64,000 nucleotides of DNA from a virus. The position numbers and the translations under genes are program-made. Position 1 is the first letter of the stretch, and each line of letters opens with the position of its first letter. The stretch is from IMG/VR virus record IMGVR_UViG_3300046168_000070, positions 62,001-126,000 of that record, one strand, 5' to 3'. Under the pieces are notes generated by a model, which had not been told where the DNA came from, ran no database searches, and worked only from the letters and a program-made list of their open reading frames with translations. Shown piece after piece: positions 43,484 to 51,807 of the stretch.

Positions 43484-44728
43484 TCAGCATATTTCTACCT
43501 CTAAAGTTTCTCCGCCCTCTGTGTTTATTTGAGTCCCATTTTCTCTAAGTAAGCTGCATAAGTCTATTTCAATTGATTCGCCGCAAGTTTCTATATCTAA
43601 ATATACTCCATCTTCAGTATAAATTGGAAATTCATCTTCTTGTAGTAAGCTACAGAAATCAGGACACAATTCAACATCTATCGTTTGATTATCTTCTGCA
43701 TTAAGGCTATCACCATTTTCTTGGGCTATAGAACATATATTAAAAACATTAACAGATCTAGATACTGTACTAAAACCTCCATCAAAATCAGTCACGCTAT
43801 AAACAACTGAATAATTATTTAATATAGATGTATCTACTGTATTTTCTATAGTTATTCTGTTTGTAATATCACCATCGTCTTTATCAAACGCAACTGCACC
43901 TGCATCAATATAAGTCGATCCTTGAGGTGCATTGACTATAGGGCTACCAAGCAAACTAATAACAGGAGGGTTATTAATAACAACTACAGTTCTACTTACA
44001 GATGATGTCAACCCACCAGAATCAGTTACCTGATAAGATACTTCATATACTCCGTTAACATTAGTATTCACGTTACTTGTTGTAATTATTGAGCTGGTTA
44101 AATCTCCGTCTTCAGGATCGTTTGCCGTTGCGCCTGCATCATTATAGGGCACTCCATTAAAATTTTGCACAAAACTGCTTCCAATAACCGTTATGGTCGG
44201 CGGCTCATTCCATTCCACATTGACCGTTACTTCCATACTTTCCCTTCCAGCGTAATTATCAGCAAAAACAGTAAACGCTATTTCAATATCATCTCCAGCA
44301 CTATAACCTAAATCACCTAAATTAATAGTACCTTGCAATAATCCTGTATTAGAATTAAATGTAAGACCAGCAGGATAATTAATAGCAATATATAAAAATG
44401 GATAATTAATATCACCAATCATATTATCAGCTACAATTTGATAAGAAAAATTAAATTCTCTACTATTAGTTTCAATATTAATAATTGAATCAGATGTTAT
44501 GTTAGGAGGTGTTGCTTTAACTATTCCTCTAAATTCAGAAAACCGATAGGTTTTGAAGGTACTTCCCTCAGGAGCCAGTAACCCAATAGATGTACCTTGA
44601 TCGTTAAGTTCATTCGGCATCTTATATGGCGCGCTCCATCCAGCAATACTGGATGTACTAACTTTTTTAGAATTATTTTCTAAAAAACCACTAATTTCAG
44701 AAAACTTTATTTCCCCTTGGTCAAACAT
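43484..44728 (-). CDS. Ig-like (DUF5011-type) repeat adhesin, 414 aa, minus strand
   Basis: Two tandem bacterial Ig-like repeats of the DUF5011 type, each with PP(V/T)I...AGA.A.D.(E/D)DGD(L/I)T..I, ...YSV(T)D..G..S...R.V (about residues 190-340). A cadherin-like part lies before them (PFLYIAINYPAGLTFNSNTG), and the C-terminus has three short repeats of the CSLL(Q/R)E..(Y/I)...GG..(L)(D/E)(I/V)E type. Such domains mediate surface attachment in phage fibres. Overlaps the 44707 gene by 22 bases. Confidence 0.75.
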   Translation of the reverse strand: MFDQGEIKFSEISGFLENNSKKVSTSSIAGWSAPYKMPNELNDQGTSIGLLAPEGSTFKTYRFSEFRGIVKATPPNITSDSIINIETNSREFNFSYQIVADNMIGDINYPFLYIAINYPAGLTFNSNTGLLQGTINLGDLGYSAGDDIEIAFTVFADNYAGRESMEVTVNVEWNEPPTITVIGSSFVQNFNGVPYNDAGATANDPEDGDLTSSIITTSNVNTNVNGVYEVSYQVTDSGGLTSSVSRTVVVINNPPVISLLGSPIVNAPQGSTYIDAGAVAFDKDDGDITNRITIENTVDTSILNNYSVVYSVTDFDGGFSTVSRSVNVFNICSIAQENGDSLNAEDNQTIDVELCPDFCSLLQEDEFPIYTEDGVYLDIETCGESIEIDLCSLLRENGTQINTEGGETLEVEIC

Positions 44729-44895
44729 GGGAATTCTTTTTCTATTATTTTAATTAATGGCTTAAGGTTCCCAGATTTTATGTAGTCTGCAGGATAAGCT
44801 CCTTTTAACTTCTTATTTGGTTCTCCTAACCACATAGCCGCATCACGCGGACCTAAGTGCTCGCATAATCTTTGGAAAATTTGAAATTTATTCAT
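44707..44895 (-). CDS. Small MbcA/ParS-like antitoxin-fold protein, 62 aa, minus strand
   Basis: CEHLGPRDAAMWLGEPNKKL then PADYIKSGNLKPLIKIIEKE resembles the C-terminal (toxin-binding) domain of MbcA/ParS/Xre antitoxins: (A)..WL..PN..L.G..P...(I/L). No RES/ParT toxin is adjacent, and it sits at the head of a late fibre operon. Function inferred only. Confidence 0.5.
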   Translation of the reverse strand: MNKFQIFQRLCEHLGPRDAAMWLGEPNKKLKGAYPADYIKSGNLKPLIKIIEKEFPCLTKGK

Positions 44896-44903
44896 TATAA
44901 TTA

Positions 44904-44919
44904 ATTACACTAGTGTAAA
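44904..44919. promoter_or_regulatory. Palindromic pair of late-type promoter elements
   Basis: ATTACACTAGTGTAAA: two back-to-back late elements sharing the palindrome ACACTAGTGT. The minus copy (AGTGTAAT) serves the gene at 44895 with 16 bases to ATG; the plus copy (AGTGTAAA) serves phoH with a longer distance (23). Confidence 0.65.
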
Positions 44920-44934
44920 ATATATTTAAATAAC

Positions 44935-45663
44935 ATGCCACGTAAAAAAACTACGAAAAAAGAAGAGGCGTTTAAAATACCTCAATTAGCTAGCCCAGGT
45001 TTTAAGGTTGAGAATAAAAAATTAACTGAAAGACAAAAGGAGTTTCTATCTCTTTCTTTAGATCAAGATACGCGCATAATGTTTATATGCGGACCAGCAG
45101 GCAGCTCAAAAACTTATATGGCTGTCTATTCCGCATTAAGGCATTTAAGCAATAATAATGATTATGATTTAATGTATATTAGAACTGTAATTGAAAGTGC
45201 TGATAAAGGGCTTGGCGCTTTGCCAGGCGATATTGCAGATAAATTTAATCCATATATAGCTCCCTTAAAAGACAAATTAGATGAAATGTTACCAGCTAAA
45301 AATACAGCTCCCTCGGTGATGAAAGAACTAATGGATGAAAGGGTAGATGCGTTGCCCATTAATTTCCTTAGAGGCGCTAATTGGATAGACAAAATAGTTG
45401 TGGCTGATGAAGCGCAGAACTTTACATTTAAAGAGCTGACTACTCTAGTAACTAGACTCGGTAAAAATAGTAAATTATTTATATGTGGAGATTTTATGCA
45501 GAGCGACATTAATGGAAAAAGCGGATTCGGACCGATGTACGATTTATTTAATGACGAAGACAGTAAATTGAAAGGCATTCACTGCTTTCGATTTACAAAA
45601 GATGACATCATGCGAGATGAATTGCTTAAATTTATAATTGGAAAACTTGAAAATAAAAAATAA
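44935..45663 (+). CDS. phoH: PhoH-like ATPase, 242 aa
   Basis: Walker A CGPAGSSKT (52-60), Walker B IVVADEAQN (154-162), and FICGDFMQSD plus the C-terminal KD(D)I(M)RDEL...IIG pattern match PhoH, a predicted RNA helicase/ATPase related to the N-terminal half of PhoH/RecD-like proteins. phoH is one of the most frequent auxiliary genes of marine phages; its role is not settled. It opens the plus-strand late region and reads from the divergent late promoter. Confidence 0.88.
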   Translation: MPRKKTTKKEEAFKIPQLASPGFKVENKKLTERQKEFLSLSLDQDTRIMFICGPAGSSKTYMAVYSALRHLSNNNDYDLMYIRTVIESADKGLGALPGDIADKFNPYIAPLKDKLDEMLPAKNTAPSVMKELMDERVDALPINFLRGANWIDKIVVADEAQNFTFKELTTLVTRLGKNSKLFICGDFMQSDINGKSGFGPMYDLFNDEDSKLKGIHCFRFTKDDIMRDELLKFIIGKLENKK

Positions 45664-45684
45664 TTGTGTATATCTTTGTATACG

Positions 45685-46251
45685 ATGGAACTTATCTCAG
45701 CAATTATAGGAGCGGTAACTACCCTGGCGGGTATTTATCTCACGCATAGATTAAAATCAAAAAAAGATCCCCTGCCTAAGGATATAAATCGCAACGATAA
45801 TATTTATACTGCTCTTTCATACCTTATTGCCGAGACAGATTCTGATAGATGCTACGTCTATGAATTTCATAATGGAGACTATTATTATAGTGGCAATTCG
45901 CAACAAAAATTTAGTAACACATATGAGATCGTTGAAGAAGGAATAAGTTGCGAAGCGTCTGCAGAGCAGAATTTAAGAGTTTCGAATTATAACTTTTTTA
46001 TTAAAGAATTAATTGAAGAGGGTGGTATATGTTACTCTAACACAGAAAAAATACCAGACCCTTTATTCAAGGAAAAAATGCATAATAAGGGTATTAAAAG
46101 TATATCTTGCGTTCCAATTAAGTTATTGAATGGTAAGATTATAGGAATTTTGGGAATTGATTATGTAAAACATACTGTAGATTGCGATCAAGACATGTTC
46201 GAATTACTTAAGAATCAGGCTCGAATTATCAGCGGCTATCTTGGAGATTAG
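45685..46251 (+). CDS. Membrane-anchored GAF-domain protein, 188 aa
   Basis: Start taken at the ATG 21 bases inside an open frame that begins with a TTG at 45664. One N-terminal membrane helix (SAIIGAVTTLAGIYLTH), then a GAF-like domain (CYVYEFHNGDYYYSGN at the start; ISCVPIKLLNGKIIGILGID in the core). GAF domains bind small molecules or serve as dimerisation modules. A membrane sensor in the late operon is unusual. Role unknown. Confidence 0.65.
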   Translation: MELISAIIGAVTTLAGIYLTHRLKSKKDPLPKDINRNDNIYTALSYLIAETDSDRCYVYEFHNGDYYYSGNSQQKFSNTYEIVEEGISCEASAEQNLRVSNYNFFIKELIEEGGICYSNTEKIPDPLFKEKMHNKGIKSISCVPIKLLNGKIIGILGIDYVKHTVDCDQDMFELLKNQARIISGYLGD

Positions 46252-46284
46252 TTGAATTTTATTTAATTAATTATATAATTAACT

Positions 46285-46629
46285 ATGAATATAGTTTATT
46301 GCACTAACTGTGGTCACAAAATAGAATACACATCTCCTTCTCCTAAATTTTGCCCTTCATGCGGTAGCAGCATGGATGGATCAAAAGCTTCTGTAGACAA
46401 CTCTCAAGTTGATGATATTGTTGTAGAAAAAATTCCATCTATATCTAAATTAGAGTACGAAATAGATGCGAGCAATGGTAATAGAGTTATTTCTGGAGGT
46501 GATTTAAAAAATATCTCCGAATCCCCTAAAAGAAAGGTTTCTAAGTCAAGTAATGATAGCGAAGATCTTATCAAAGAAGGTATGCAGTTATGCAGGAAAA
46601 GCAAAAAGCAGACCGATATTGATGACTAG
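46285..46629 (+). CDS. Zinc-ribbon protein, 114 aa
   Basis: N-terminal double CxxC (YCTNCGHKIEYTSPSPKFCP then SCGSS) is a classic zinc ribbon, followed by an acidic, disordered tail. It precedes and overlaps (8 bases) the sigma factor gene, so it could be a co-activator of late transcription, as zinc-ribbon partners are elsewhere (inference). Confidence 0.65.
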   Translation: MNIVYCTNCGHKIEYTSPSPKFCPSCGSSMDGSKASVDNSQVDDIVVEKIPSISKLEYEIDASNGNRVISGGDLKNISESPKRKVSKSSNDSEDLIKEGMQLCRKSKKQTDIDD

Positions 46630-47338
46630 GAAGGAAAAATTAAGCTACGAAGACTGTGTTGATGTAATTGATAATGAATTGCGTAAACGAAAGCACAAAT
46701 GGCGCCTCCACGCTCTCGCATGGATGGATTACGATGATGTCCAACAAATAATTCGTGCTCATATTTACAAAAAATGGGATCAATGGGACCAGAAAAGAAG
46801 TTTAGCTCCTTGGATAAATAAAATAATATCCAATCAAATTAAGAATATATTCAGGAATTATTATACTAACTTTGCTAGACCTTGTTTAAACTGCCCATTC
46901 GCTCAATCTTCGGCTAGTGAACATGAAGAGGGCCACACTGGCTTATGTGGATTCACTCCAAGCGGGGTTCAATGTTCAGAGTGTCCATTATATTCTAAAT
47001 GGGAGAAAACGAAAAAAAGTGCTCATGATATAAAAATGCCATTAGCTTTAGAGCATCATCCTCAGGAAGTATATAATATATCAGAGGAATTAACTGATAT
47101 TTCCGAAGCAGAAAGAAAATTGCACACATTAATGGAGTTTAAGTTATCTGATAAACATTATGCAATTTATAAAATGATATATGTTGAACATCTACCAGAA
47201 GAAGAGGTTGCTAAAAAGATGGGTTATAAAAGTAATGAAAAGGGCAGAAAGGCTGGATACAAGCAATTAAAAAACCTAAAGAAAATATTCATTGAGAAAG
47301 CAAAAGAAGTTATTGATAGAAAGGATATTATTTTATGA
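46622..47338 (+). CDS. Phage RNA polymerase sigma factor (probable late sigma), 238 aa
   Basis: Region 2-like helix set around residues 36-82 (WMDYDDVQQIIRAHIYKKWD ... LAPWINKIISNQIKNIFRNY), then an insert with cysteines at 88, 91, 109, 118 and 121 (CLNCP ... CSECP) that should bind zinc, then a region 4-type HTH (about 178-225: HYAIYKMIYVEHLPEEEVAK...GYKQLKNLKKIF). This is the ECF-like layout of phage late sigma factors. The ATG at 46622 overlaps the zinc-ribbon gene; an in-frame ATG lies at 46553. It is the obvious candidate to read the AGTGTAA late elements. Confidence 0.82.
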   Translation: MTRKEKLSYEDCVDVIDNELRKRKHKWRLHALAWMDYDDVQQIIRAHIYKKWDQWDQKRSLAPWINKIISNQIKNIFRNYYTNFARPCLNCPFAQSSASEHEEGHTGLCGFTPSGVQCSECPLYSKWEKTKKSAHDIKMPLALEHHPQEVYNISEELTDISEAERKLHTLMEFKLSDKHYAIYKMIYVEHLPEEEVAKKMGYKSNEKGRKAGYKQLKNLKKIFIEKAKEVIDRKDIIL

Positions 47339-48396
47339 GCAAAATAGAATTAACGGAAACTCAAAAAACCTACCTAAGGGAAAATCACAAAAAAATTCCA
47401 GATTTAATAAAACTCACTCAAAATACTTTTTTAGACGATACTCTAGATGGAAGATCAAAAGAAGGTAGAGCTGTTAAAGACTTCTTGGTTGAAGAGAGTT
47501 TAGATTACAATACAACAAAAAAAGAGAAAAAAGGGCCAATAGAACTCGCTGATGAACAAAAAGATGAGATTCTAGACTTAGCAGAAGACGGCTTAAACTC
47601 TTTCCAAATTGCTCAAATCATATTCCCCGATGAAGAGGTAAAAAAGCTATCTACGGAGCAGCGAACGGTTATGGCTTATATTAAAGATGTAGCGCCAGAC
47701 TTGCTGCAAAAAGATGAAAAACCAAGAGTGCGCGAGAAGTATCAGCCACCAGACAGTTTTAACGATGTAATTAACTTAATATCAAATTATACTGGTGACG
47801 AATTGAATCCTGACGAAATAGGCTTAGTAGAGAAAAAATCAGCAGAAAAAATGTTACTATTTCTATCTGCGCCAAGATTTTTAAATACAATAAATAATTA
47901 TAGAGATAAAGATGATAGAGACTTATTCGAAGCTGAATTTGTAAGAGCTACCTGGGGAAAACCTGATTTAACTAGCGATGAAATTAATTTATATATTAAT
48001 GTTTGCATCGATTACATTAACCTGAGAAATGTAAGTAGAAATATTGAGAAATTAAATAGAATGTTTAATGATGCTGATTCACAACAAGAGATGACTGTAA
48101 GGCTAGCCGAGCTACTTAAGACAAAAAGTGAAGAGTACGATAAGTGTGAGAAAAGAATGGAATCTCTAATCAAAAAATTAAATGGTGATCGAGCTAAAAG
48201 GCTAGAGAATCGCCAATCTCAAAATGCATCAATATTATCATTAGTTGAAACTTTCCAAAATGAAAAAGAGCGAGCTGTGATGGTAAGAATGGCTGAAATG
48301 CAAAAAAAGTTAGTGAAAGAGGAAGCAGATCGCATGGAATCTATGGACTCCTGGAAAGCAAGAATATTAGGATTATCTAAAGACGATGCAGTATAA
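47335..48396 (+). CDS. HTH and coiled-coil protein, 353 aa (possible small terminase)
   Basis: ATGA overlap with the sigma gene. A likely helix-turn-helix lies around residues 66-90 (DEQKDEILDLAEDGLNSFQI), and a long coiled coil covers the last 120 residues. Position ahead of the terminase suggests a packaging or DNA-recognition role, but it is longer than usual small terminases and has no diagnostic motif. It could also be a transcription cofactor. Confidence 0.5.
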   Translation: MSKIELTETQKTYLRENHKKIPDLIKLTQNTFLDDTLDGRSKEGRAVKDFLVEESLDYNTTKKEKKGPIELADEQKDEILDLAEDGLNSFQIAQIIFPDEEVKKLSTEQRTVMAYIKDVAPDLLQKDEKPRVREKYQPPDSFNDVINLISNYTGDELNPDEIGLVEKKSAEKMLLFLSAPRFLNTINNYRDKDDRDLFEAEFVRATWGKPDLTSDEINLYINVCIDYINLRNVSRNIEKLNRMFNDADSQQEMTVRLAELLKTKSEEYDKCEKRMESLIKKLNGDRAKRLENRQSQNASILSLVETFQNEKERAVMVRMAEMQKKLVKEEADRMESMDSWKARILGLSKDDAV

Positions 48397-48961
48397 GTAT
48401 ATCCAGCCCCAAAGGCTCCTGAATATCTATGATGAGATATTCACAGCTGAGTCAGTCCTCACAAAAGAAGCATGTAATTTATTAATTAATTCATTTTCTG
48501 AGCAATGTAAATCTGCAACTGTCGCTGGAGTTAACGATGGTCAAAGAAATAATCTAAATACTGTCGCAATATCATCGCACCCTGTAGTTTCAGAAATTAA
48601 AAAATATTGTAGTCAAATTACAAAAACTAACATTTTATTTCAAGAAGAAGCGCAATTCATTAAATATGAGCCATCAATGTACTATGAAGAACATTATGAT
48701 TTTTTTGAAAACCCATATGCTATGTTACCAAGTCAGTTTGGAAAGCAAAGATGGTATAGTATACTATTTTACCTCAACAGTGGAAAAAAAGGTGGAGAAA
48801 CTAGATTTCCTAAATTCAAGATGTCTTTTAAGCCTGAGGCGGGCAAAATGTTGATGTGGAAAAATTTAAAAAATAATCAGCCCAATTATGACATGCTACA
48901 TGAGTCTAAACCTACAGATAGCTGGACAAAATATGCGTTAATATTATGGATCAGAATGTAG
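48386..48961 (+). CDS. Prolyl-4-hydroxylase-like 2OG-Fe(II) oxygenase, 191 aa
   Basis: Overlaps the preceding gene by 11 bases. Iron ligands HYD (103-105) and a distal His (LHES, 172), with GGETRFP and the C-terminal KYALILWIR, follow the P4H family. P4H-like oxygenases are common in cyanophages; targets are unknown, but modification of virion or host proteins is proposed. A second 2OG oxygenase lies at 42278. Confidence 0.85.
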   Translation: MQYKYIQPQRLLNIYDEIFTAESVLTKEACNLLINSFSEQCKSATVAGVNDGQRNNLNTVAISSHPVVSEIKKYCSQITKTNILFQEEAQFIKYEPSMYYEEHYDFFENPYAMLPSQFGKQRWYSILFYLNSGKKGGETRFPKFKMSFKPEAGKMLMWKNLKNNQPNYDMLHESKPTDSWTKYALILWIRM

Positions 48962-49875
48962 AACATATATGCAAGGTTTGTAAAAAATCCTTTAAGTCTG
49001 AAAGAGCACTTCATATACATATTAAGTCTCATAACATTTTATTGAGCGAATACTATACGACTTATTATCCAATGAAGAATTGGTATAATGGTGAGCCGTT
49101 ACCTTTTAAAAACAAAAAAGATTATTTTCGCAAAAGATTTTCAACCAGATGGCAAATGGTGCAATGGCTTATAAAAAACAAAGATAATAAACTCGCTAAA
49201 CATTATGCAGTTAGCGAGCTCAAAAATAGAATAGATGAGAAAAACCTCTTAAAGGCCCCTAGCCATATAGAATTGCAGATATATGACTTACCACCTATAG
49301 ATAGCTATAAAATGCTTTTTGGGTCATATACAGAGGCTTCTAAGCTTACAGGGGTTGAGCCAATATTTACCAAAAGAATATGTAAAGAGTTTTACGCTGA
49401 TAAATACAAAGATACGCCAATATTTATAGATACTCGAGAACAACAGCCATTATCATTTCCCAACTCTAAAACAATGAAATTAGATTTTGGAGATTATACT
49501 TCATCTGGCGATTATTACTCATATACTTATGTTGACCGAAAAGGAGAGCAAGATTTTAAATCAACAATGTCTACAGGTTTTGAGCGATTTAAAAAAGAAT
49601 TAGATAGGTGTAGAAACATGGGGTGCTATTTATATGTGGTTACCGAAAGCGATATAGAAAAAATAAAAAAGAGAAACAATTTTTCCAAACACCGATCTAA
49701 CTTAAATTACATATGGCACAATATGAGAGTATTATCTCATGAATACGCGGGATGCTGCCAATTTATCTTCACGGGAAATCGAGAAAAATCTGTAGAAATT
49801 ATTCCAAAATTATTAGTTCTTGGAGATGCTTTATGGAGCACGGACATTCAATATTATCTAGACAAACAAAAATGA
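48946..49875 (+). CDS. C2H2 zinc-finger plus ERCC4-like nuclease, 309 aa
   Basis: Overlaps the oxygenase by 16 bases. N-terminal C2H2 finger (Cys9, Cys12, His25, His29; CKVCKKSFKSERALHIHIKS). From about residue 158 an ERCC4/XPF-type nuclease: IDTREQQPL (161-169), LDFGDYTSSGDY and the catalytic VDRKG (196-200), then a helical part. ERCC4 nucleases cut branched DNA. Just before the terminase, it may resolve replication junctions so that DNA can be packaged, as T4 gp49 does with a different fold. Confidence 0.8.
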   Translation: MDQNVEHICKVCKKSFKSERALHIHIKSHNILLSEYYTTYYPMKNWYNGEPLPFKNKKDYFRKRFSTRWQMVQWLIKNKDNKLAKHYAVSELKNRIDEKNLLKAPSHIELQIYDLPPIDSYKMLFGSYTEASKLTGVEPIFTKRICKEFYADKYKDTPIFIDTREQQPLSFPNSKTMKLDFGDYTSSGDYYSYTYVDRKGEQDFKSTMSTGFERFKKELDRCRNMGCYLYVVTESDIEKIKKRNNFSKHRSNLNYIWHNMRVLSHEYAGCCQFIFTGNREKSVEIIPKLLVLGDALWSTDIQYYLDKQK

Positions 49876-51740
49876 GCTGGGAACCAGGAAATCAACCAAA
49901 CAATCCTTTTAAGGAGGATATAAATAAATTACTTTTAGATAAAGGTTTTCTAGAAGAAGAAGAAGCTAAAATATTGTTATATCAATTTTTAAGAGAAAAT
50001 ATAACTTTCACAACTAGTTTATTGTCAGGAGTAGATTTATTTCCATTTCAACACATGGCGATTAAGGGTATGTTTGAAACTGACTACTTCCTAGGTATTT
50101 GGAGTCGGGGTATGTCAAAATCTTTTACTACAGGAATTTACGCCTTCCTGGACGCTATACTTAATCAGGGCGTAGAGATAGGGATATTAGCTGCTTCATT
50201 TAGGCAGTCAAAGCAAATATTTAAAAAAATTGAAGATATTGCAAATAAACCTCAGGCAAAAATGCTTGCAGGCTGCATTACTAAAAAAAGCAAGAGTAAT
50301 GATGAGTGGTTGATGGAAATAGGTAGAAGCAGAATCAGAGCTCTGCCATTAGGCGATGGTTCCAAGCTTCGTGGTTTTAGATTTCATAGAATCATTATTG
50401 ATGAGATGTTGTTAATGCCTGAAAGAGTATACAATGAAGTTATCGTGCCATTCTTGTCTGTTGTTGAAAATCCTACCCAAAGAGAGGAGTTATTTAACCT
50501 TGAAACAAACTTGATAAAAAAAGGCGAAATGACTGAAGATCAAAGATATAGATGGCCTAACAATAAATTAATAATGTTATCATCCGCTAGTTATAAATTT
50601 GAATATTTGTATAAATTATATTCTAATTTCGAAGATTTGATATTAAATCATGTTGACCATAAAGATGGCTCTAATGCTAGGAGATCTATTATGCACTTTA
50701 GTTATGATTGCGCTCCTAAGCAATTGTATGATGTTAATTTGATTAATCAATCTAAAGCTACAATGAGTCAATCTCAGTTTGATAGAGAGTTTAATGCTAT
50801 ATTTACAGATGATAGCAGTGGATATTTTAAGACTTCTAGAATGGCGGAATGCACAATAAAGGATGGAGAAGGGCAGTGTGTGGAAATAGCGGGCGAACCT
50901 GATGCAAAATATATTTTAGCTATTGACCCTAGCTGGGCAGAAAGTGAAAGCTCTGATGATTTTGCTATGCATATATTAAAATTAAATGATGAAAAGCGAA
51001 ATGCGACCGTAGTCCATAGTTATGCAATGTCTGGAACTCGTTTACAAGATCATATGTTCTATTTTAAATATCTTATAGAAAAATTTAATATTGTTAGTAT
51101 TGTAGCTGACTATATGGGAGGCGTTCAATTTATTAATGCTGTTAATGAAAGCTCTATGTTTAAAAAAGATAATATTAACTTTAAACAAATAGATGTTAAT
51201 TTTGATGACTTAAATGATTATCAGAATGTCCTTAAGGGAGTTAGGCAACAATATAACCAACAGGACAGAAGAATTTGTTTCCTAAGAAAACCTAGTTCTG
51301 ACTGGATAAGAAGAGCGAACGAATCTCTTCAGGCGAATTTCGATCATAAAAGATTGTGGTTTGCGTCAAGAGCTATTGACGAAGATTATGCTATGCAACG
51401 CAGAAAGAAAATACCAATCACGAAATTAAAATTTTTAAAAAATGAAGAAAAGAATCAGTCTCCCCAATCTAAAATGATTGACCTCATTGAGCATCAATAC
51501 GATCTAATGAACTTAACCAAGTCTGAGTGTGCTCTGATTCAAATAAAAACTTCTCCCCAAGGAACTCAGACATTTGACTTGCCTGACAATTTAAAAAGAC
51601 AAACGGGCCCCGAAAAAACTAGAAAAGACTCTTACTCTGCATTAGTTCTAGGCAACTGGATGACTTCATTGTACTATGAATTTATGAATGTCGATTTGAC
51701 TCCAAAGTACGTAGACTTTACGCCAATGTTTATAAAATAA
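49872..51740 (+). CDS. terL: Terminase large subunit, 622 aa
   Basis: Start at the ATGA overlap. Walker A-like WSRGMSKSF (77-85), Walker B RIIIDEM (173-179) and the RNase H-like nuclease start LAIDPSWAES (349-358), with VADYMGG further on. It pumps DNA into the prohead and cuts concatemers. Length and order (nuclease, TerL, portal) are normal. A terminator-like hairpin follows. Confidence 0.93.
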   Translation: MSWEPGNQPNNPFKEDINKLLLDKGFLEEEEAKILLYQFLRENITFTTSLLSGVDLFPFQHMAIKGMFETDYFLGIWSRGMSKSFTTGIYAFLDAILNQGVEIGILAASFRQSKQIFKKIEDIANKPQAKMLAGCITKKSKSNDEWLMEIGRSRIRALPLGDGSKLRGFRFHRIIIDEMLLMPERVYNEVIVPFLSVVENPTQREELFNLETNLIKKGEMTEDQRYRWPNNKLIMLSSASYKFEYLYKLYSNFEDLILNHVDHKDGSNARRSIMHFSYDCAPKQLYDVNLINQSKATMSQSQFDREFNAIFTDDSSGYFKTSRMAECTIKDGEGQCVEIAGEPDAKYILAIDPSWAESESSDDFAMHILKLNDEKRNATVVHSYAMSGTRLQDHMFYFKYLIEKFNIVSIVADYMGGVQFINAVNESSMFKKDNINFKQIDVNFDDLNDYQNVLKGVRQQYNQQDRRICFLRKPSSDWIRRANESLQANFDHKRLWFASRAIDEDYAMQRRKKIPITKLKFLKNEEKNQSPQSKMIDLIEHQYDLMNLTKSECALIQIKTSPQGTQTFDLPDNLKRQTGPEKTRKDSYSALVLGNWMTSLYYEFMNVDLTPKYVDFTPMFIK

Positions 51741-51773
51741 AAGTTAAAAGTAACTTTAAAAGTAACTTTTTTT
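51739..51773 (+). terminator. Possible AT-rich terminator after terL
   Basis: AAAAGTTA ... TAACTTTT (8 bp) with a 16-base loop that can itself fold, then three more T's. Only A/T-rich pairs, so weak. Confidence 0.4.
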
Positions 51774-51790
51774 ACTTATTATAATATATA

Positions 51791-51798
51791 GGTGTAAT
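51791..51798 (+). promoter_or_regulatory. Late-type promoter element for 51808
   Basis: GGTGTAAT, 17 bases before the ATG at 51808. Confidence 0.6.
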
Positions 51799-51807
51799 TC
51801 TCGACAA

